From: Rhodothermales bacterium
Lineage (GTDB): Bacteria > Bacteroidota > Rhodothermia > Rhodothermales > UBA10348
Reading direction: 5' to 3'
DNA: 64,000 nt
NCBI GenBank assembly: GCA_040221055.1
Contig: JAVJVN010000014.1
Span: 239,001-303,000, forward strand
The position numbers and the translations under genes were made by a program. Below, one piece after another: positions 60,201-64,000 of the stretch. The first letter of the stretch is position 1. The number at the start of each line of letters is the position of its first letter. The notes under the pieces are model-generated. The model made no database searches. It was not told the DNA's origin and saw only the letters and a list, made by a program, of their open reading frames with translations.

Positions 60201-63200
60201 TACATCACCATTACGGCAGTTCCGGACAATCCCGTTGCTGTCGACGTGGCCCTGACCGGCTCGGACTACAAGGAAGACACCCCGTTCCAGGTGGCCCTTA
60301 CAGAAATGGCGACCGATCCCGACGTCGGCGATGTGCTCACGTTCACCTTCGAAAGCCAACCGGCGAACGCCACGGTGACCGTTGATGGAAATGTGATCAA
60401 GGTGGTTCCGACGGCAAACGCGAACGGTGCCGATCAATTCACGTTCTCGGCAAAGGATCAGACGGGACTTGCATCGGAGACGAAAACCGTGTCATGGACG
60501 CTTGCTGCGGTGTATGACACCCCGACGTTTGCGAATGGCTCGACCTTCGATGTTGAGCTGGGCAAGAGTCGTGCATTGAATATCAATGACATCCTGAATG
60601 GGGTGGATGGTCCGTCCACGGTGTACCGGATTTACGCGATCACGAGCCCTGATCCCGGGCCGAAGCCGTGGGTGGCTGGAATCGATGTCACAATGAAGAC
60701 CACGAATGGAAATGGTCTTGTGATGGACAAGGATCAGAAGACACTGACCTATACCGCCTCATCGGACTTTGAGGGATCTGAGGAGGTCACGGCTATTGTC
60801 GTCAACACCCTCCCGGGTCCGTTTGTACTGAATGATATCAACAATCCGTTGAAGTCGTTCGGTGCGGACTTCGTCACGCTGACTTTCAAGGTCGTCTCGC
60901 CGTCGACGGTTGTCGCACTGACGGCCCCTGACGGAGACCCGGCCCAGTATCCGATCTACCGGACGGACGGTGGAACCGGATCTCCGAATACGCGGACATA
61001 CGCGCTGGATGCCGGCTCGGCCGTGGGCCTTGAAACCACGGTTGTCCTCGAATCCACCGGTTCGGCGGTACTCGGCACCGACTTCAGGATCACGGACATG
61101 AATGGCGCCGAAACGACGACGTTCAAGATTGCCGCGGGCTCGAAAAGTGCATCGTTCAAGATTCTGGCACTGCCGGGGACTGAGTCCCGTGTCATTGGAC
61201 TGTCCATCAAGTCCGTCACACCGGGCTCGGCCTCGACGACGGCCAAAACGCTGACTATTCCGCTTGTTGCCGGGAAGGCTCCGACGGTTGAGATCGCCGA
61301 ATCGAATTCCTCGTCCACCAGCATTCACGAGGGCGGTCCGCTGACCGACGGCGGTGCCGGAACGTCATTGAAATGGGTTGGACTGCGTTTGGCCGATGGT
61401 GCCACCGCTGCGGCGGACATCCCGGTTACCGTTTCATTTTCCGGAGCGACGCAAGGTGTGGACTTTGAAGTCCGTTACCACAAGAACAGGGTCGAAGGTT
61501 CAGTCGGAGTCCTTTCGAATGGTTCCATGTTCGAAATCGGGAAAGGCCTGAAGGATGCGTGGTTGGAAATCCGTGCACTGGACGATGAGATGTACGAAGG
61601 CGACGAGACGCTGATGATTACGATCGTTTCGGCCGTGGGCGCGCAGCCCGCCATGTCCTTCACTTCACTCGCCATCAAGATTGTGGATAATGACGTGGCT
61701 TCGATCGAGACCTTCGATGACTACGTGTCTGTACAGATGGAACTCCAGTGCCCCGACTGTCCATTCCCGACCCCGGACATTGGCGAGGTGGTGATTGACC
61801 CCGCTGACCTGCTGGCCAACGACTCGCAGGCCGGTCGAAGTGTCAACATGCTGCAGGTGACCTCGTTGACCAGAGGCACGGATCGATCATCAAGTGTGGA
61901 TGTGGACATCGTGATTGGCAAGGAAGGGAGCACGTATCGGGTTCGCGTGGAAAGGGGCCCTGGTGGCGAGTTTGGTACGCCTGTGCTTGACTACCGGGTG
62001 ATTGGCACGGAAGGTGCAGCTACGTTCCCGTTCAATGGCACAGAGGCTGATAAATCAGCGTGGTATACGGCGAATGCTGAATTGTGGGCAACGGGCCACG
62101 TGGTAATCGAAGAAGGCGTAAGGTCGAATCGCGCGACGGTTAGTGTCACCCAGACCGGAGCCTACCAGAACCAGCCGATTCAGCTTGAGTCGCCGCTAAA
62201 CACAACGCTTGAAGCCGTGCAGAGCACGACCAATCCGTCTCCCAAGCCGCTTCCTGCGGGCGTGGAGTCGCCCGTCGGATTCCTGCGATTCAATATCACC
62301 AACGTTCAGAACGGTGCCGCGCGGGTCGCAGTGACACTTCCACCCGGCGCTACGGTGTCGGAGTATTGGAAATACGGTCCTCGCGTGGGAGCCAATGTTG
62401 AATGTCCTGCCGCCGCCGCATCTGCCGCCAATAGCGCCTGTGAGAAGGGGAAGGAAGCCAACTGGTATAAATGGGACTACGACGAGGCCAAGGGTTACGG
62501 CGCAAGGCAGGAGTCAATCCCAGGCGGCAAAGTACTCGCCTTGTACTTCAAGGATGGCCAGCTCGGCGACTTCGACATGGAAGTCAACGGCGTCATCGTT
62601 GACCCGGGTGTGCCGGTATTCACGACCAATGTCGCTCCCGTCGTCGTATTGGACAGCGCAGTCGTTGTGGAAGACAACGCGGTCGATATCGACTTCCTGA
62701 CCAATGATTCAGACGCTGATGGCGATGCGTTGGTCTATGCCATTACAACCGATCCTGCCAATGGTACATGGTCCGATAACGGTGACGGCACGGGTACCTA
62801 CACACCGAACGCCGACTTCTTCGGCACGGACTCATTCACGTACACGATTGACGATGGCTACGCCAACGCTGAAGTTGGTACAGTGACTATCGAGGTGACC
62901 GGCACGCCGGACCTTCCGATTGCCATTGATGATGCCGCAACGACCGCTTCGGGCGTCAAGGTGTCGGTGAATGTCTTCGCCAACGACTACGACCCGGACG
63001 GAGACGAGCCGTTCTACCTGTCGGCCATCAGCAATCCAGCGAACGGTGTGGCGGCTTTCATGTCGGATGGAACGGTGACCTACACGCCGAACACCGGCTT
63101 TGTGGGCCAGGACACGATAACGTATTCCATCACGGACGGCGTATCGGGCATCTTTGCGCAGGCTACAGTGTCGATCACGGTAACCGGTACCGCGGCAGGC

Positions 63201-64000
63201 CCCGTGGCGTCTGCTGATGTATCCACGACCGCCGAGGAAACGGCGGTCAATGTGGATGTATTGGCGAACGACATCAATCCGCAGGGAAATGCCCTGGCAG
63301 TCGCGTCGTTCACGCAGGGCGCCAACGGTACGGTCACGGCAGGAGAGGGCGGAACGCTCGTCTACACGCCGGCGGCTGACTTCAACGGCACGGACACGTT
63401 TACCTACACGGTCACGGATGGCGGAGTCACGAGCGGCGCGGTCACGGTTACCATTTCCGTTACGGCGGTGAACGATGCACCGGTCTTTGAGACCGGCGCT
63501 GCCATATCCGGTACGGAAGGTGGGGTCGTGATTGGCGGCGCGGTGCATCCAGAAGCATCTGAAGCCCAATATCAGGTGACGTTCTCTGGAACTGCCAGCG
63601 ACGTGGACGACGCGGAGCTGACGTACAGCTACCAGTTGGCCTCGCGGACAGACTTCACGGAAGTGCTCCTGACGGCACCCGCATCGGCCGAGGGAGCGTC
63701 CATTCCCTGGACGGACATCCTGGATGCGCTCGCCGCAGCCAATATGGTGCCCGGAGCCGAGATCACGATCGCCCAGCGCATGGTGGTGACGGATACCGGA
63801 GGACTTTCCGCACGCACGGAAGCCCAGGAAATCACGTTCATCCGCGGATTCATAACGGCCAACGGAGAGATCGGGGAGTTGCCGACGGAATACTTCCTTG
63901 ATGGCAACTACCCGAATCCATTCAATCCAGTGACGACCATTCGTTTTGGATTACCCGCATCGGGCGATGTCAGCGTGGTGGTCTACGATTTAATGGGTCG
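57198..64000 (+). CDS. Giant multidomain T9SS surface protein (3' end beyond window)
   Basis: At least 2267 residues are open from the ATG at 57198 to the edge. After a signal peptide (FPLLIALLFSATLLIAWAGP) come a ~100-residue module (about 35-141), a Calx-beta domain (about 148-251), a second copy of the module (about 255-348), a CBM4/9-like domain with NGSFELPAEN (about 365-531), further Calx-beta-type domains to about 920, cadherin/tandem-95-like domains to about 1105, more Calx-beta-like units to about 1501, a choice-of-anchor U domain with GFLRFNITNVQNGAARVAVT (about 1688-1808), four tandem-95/cadherin-like domains (SDADGDALVYAIT, ADFNGTDTFTYTVTDG), and the T9SS tail from about 2227 (NYPNPFNPVTTIRFGLPASG). 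Only about 45 residues are missing. An adhesin-like calcium-stiffened surface protein is inferred. Confidence 0.9.
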   Translation, partial: MKRFPLLIALLFSATLLIAWAGPGDPGSLEVTNRDGESLHLGDAGTSIVNGVYLPNGTANGYPKYQKDNSIFVYKVANGRWYISMVDGSEVESDVYYYSRPASTVDFVTDGRVFLDWVGWANGANPAPERWLDGFGQDVILVNDEVSSYVNEDDEGSRNLTVLMPSPSSNDVTVNLSYAGTATGGGVDYTAPASVIIPAGQKTATVTITAVDDAIEDTDETIDVSIGSVTNGTFQAPNTQTLTIYDDDAPFPTVLIASGAAVGGTGVTVNGTYTQVGTRNGVPEYYRPDPGIYLFMDADEFWYFNTEDGDYDAGRSLYSTDDNFRRPYLEDDPAPDNWVPGDVSPGAPGPTMSIGATPPPAPVLVECLINGSFELPAENDYIGSPSEDTVPGWMTVNFDYFEYWQVPLAPSVPDGVQVIELYSGGQETIYQDFQTTPGEVLSYSFYHRQRDSAQELANVAFGAPGATTVVGTTEGSTTSAWTEFTGTYTVPSGQTLTRFEIQGAVASVNYSGTGGNLIDAVSVQGTSCPPPAAASPTIWFTTSSSSLDGMPEGSFGEEEGTMTLSATVLDNEPVVSDVTVDFTFADVTATRGEVYDYSAPMSVTIPAGEYYAELVVSLFDDDVYEGDETFTVQMGSGSGYDVDDDTPQTITIVDDETSPVISLAATPLTVIEGNKKGGTVELTVSLSGKSASVTGVELNYGGTATKSDFTGAGVIKIGAGALSAVTTLQIVGDLLDEPDETIVVALASPRGGTISPDASLNTQTITITDDDDAPVATLTLDPPGKDEGLRIFTIDENGGETTGKVKVIATLDAPSGFNIQIPLTFPDLQEGGLTLAVPVVECGASKNCSPGAGDYSISQNFIYIPAGQTAGAVTILAIDNADYAGDRNAYVVVGSPLSNVTAKASPDDRVTVTVKEDEAFPLSANTYSQVIQENATLVIDLLTIAAGATSVTEVTNPNNGGTATLDVATGKVTYTPKANYVGTEKFSYTASGGGQNRSGDVYITITAVPDNPVAVDVALTGSDYKEDTPFQVALTEMATDPDVGDVLTFTFESQPANATVTVDGNVIKVVPTANANGADQFTFSAKDQTGLASETKTVSWTLAAVYDTPTFANGSTFDVELGKSRALNINDILNGVDGPSTVYRIYAITSPDPGPKPWVAGIDVTMKTTNGNGLVMDKDQKTLTYTASSDFEGSEEVTAIVVNTLPGPFVLNDINNPLKSFGADFVTLTFKVVSPSTVVALTAPDGDPAQYPIYRTDGGTGSPNTRTYALDAGSAVGLETTVVLESTGSAVLGTDFRITDMNGAETTTFKIAAGSKSASFKILALPGTESRVIGLSIKSVTPGSASTTAKTLTIPLVAGKAPTVEIAESNSSSTSIHEGGPLTDGGAGTSLKWVGLRLADGATAAADIPVTVSFSGATQGVDFEVRYHKNRVEGSVGVLSNGSMFEIGKGLKDAWLEIRALDDEMYEGDETLMITIVSAVGAQPAMSFTSLAIKIVDNDVASIETFDDYVSVQMELQCPDCPFPTPDIGEVVIDPADLLANDSQAGRSVNMLQVTSLTRGTDRSSSVDVDIVIGKEGSTYRVRVERGPGGEFGTPVLDYRVIGTEGAATFPFNGTEADKSAWYTANAELWATGHVVIEEGVRSNRATVSVTQTGAYQNQPIQLESPLNTTLEAVQSTTNPSPKPLPAGVESPVGFLRFNITNVQNGAARVAVTLPPGATVSEYWKYGPRVGANVECPAAAASAANSACEKGKEANWYKWDYDEAKGYGARQESIPGGKVLALYFKDGQLGDFDMEVNGVIVDPGVPVFTTNVAPVVVLDSAVVVEDNAVDIDFLTNDSDADGDALVYAITTDPANGTWSDNGDGTGTYTPNADFFGTDSFTYTIDDGYANAEVGTVTIEVTGTPDLPIAIDDAATTASGVKVSVNVFANDYDPDGDEPFYLSAISNPANGVAAFMSDGTVTYTPNTGFVGQDTITYSITDGVSGIFAQATVSITVTGTAAGPVASADVSTTAEETAVNVDVLANDINPQGNALAVASFTQGANGTVTAGEGGTLVYTPAADFNGTDTFTYTVTDGGVTSGAVTVTISVTAVNDAPVFETGAAISGTEGGVVIGGAVHPEASEAQYQVTFSGTASDVDDAELTYSYQLASRTDFTEVLLTAPASAEGASIPWTDILDALAAANMVPGAEITIAQRMVVTDTGGLSARTEAQEITFIRGFITANGEIGELPTEYFLDGNYPNPFNPVTTIRFGLPASGDVSVVVYDLMG

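Overview
The window looks like chromosome of a marine or salt-adapted member of the Rhodothermota/Bacteroidota, most likely the Rhodothermales. The DNA is G+C-rich (about 60% by eye). Several exported proteins end in a type IX secretion (T9SS) type A sorting tail of the NYPNPFNP type. There are two one-piece hybrid two-component regulators with N-terminal propellers, and many Bacteroidota-style lipoproteins and domains (FISUMP, DUF2911, DUF5916, choice-of-anchor, LVIVD). Genus is an inference. I saw no rRNA, tRNA, CRISPR array, insertion sequence or phage gene.

Layout. 1-7160: the 5' part of an RND-efflux adaptor, a HmuY-like exported protein, a bidirectional terminator, an azurin lipoprotein, an AbgT transporter, a choice-of-anchor B protein and a DUF2231 membrane protein whose start codon lies inside a 60-nt inverted repeat. 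7188-15656 (minus): a compact seven-gene run with overlapping or nearly touching genes (CPA2 antiporter, beta-carbonic anhydrase, NagX-like acyltransferase, lipoprotein peptidase fused to DUF1028, SulP anion transporter, VOC protein, Rof-like antiterminator), read here as an ion/pH/inorganic-carbon operon. 15729-17770 (minus): a four-gene chain ending in a Vgb-like propeller lipoprotein. 17874-29464: mixed metabolism and surface genes (beta-helix protein, Na/Pi transporter, desaturase, GMC dehydrogenase pair, creatininase family, N-formylglutamate amidohydrolase-like T9SS cargo). 29465-35354 (minus): LVIVD lipoprotein, DUF305, serine hydrolase, CNNM/CBS protein, FISUMP lipoprotein. 35371-38670: PCYCGC protein, DUF2911, an exported CbiX-like protein behind a tandem palindromic operator, and an unknown. 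38849-47322: two small related membrane proteins, a zinc-ribbon/Smr protein, a TSP3-repeat T9SS cargo, hybrid regulator 1, a VapBC module and a BP74-like lipoprotein. 47280-50407 (minus): WYL regulator and a cytochrome c-FTR1 iron permease. 50563-64000: DUF5916 protein, an orphan T9SS tail, hybrid regulator 2 and a giant multidomain T9SS cargo that runs off the window.

Two regulatory patterns stand out. (1) A 17-nt palindrome of the form TTTRGACYNRGTCYAAA occurs twice in tandem before the exported CbiX-like gene and once just before the FTR1 permease gene, suggesting one metal-responsive regulon. (2) Each AraC-type hybrid regulator sits beside a T9SS surface protein, and the region upstream of each surface protein carries a 10-11-nt direct repeat spaced exactly 21 bp start to start, two helical turns, as expected for AraC-family binding. 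The repeat sequences differ between the two loci, as expected for two different regulators.
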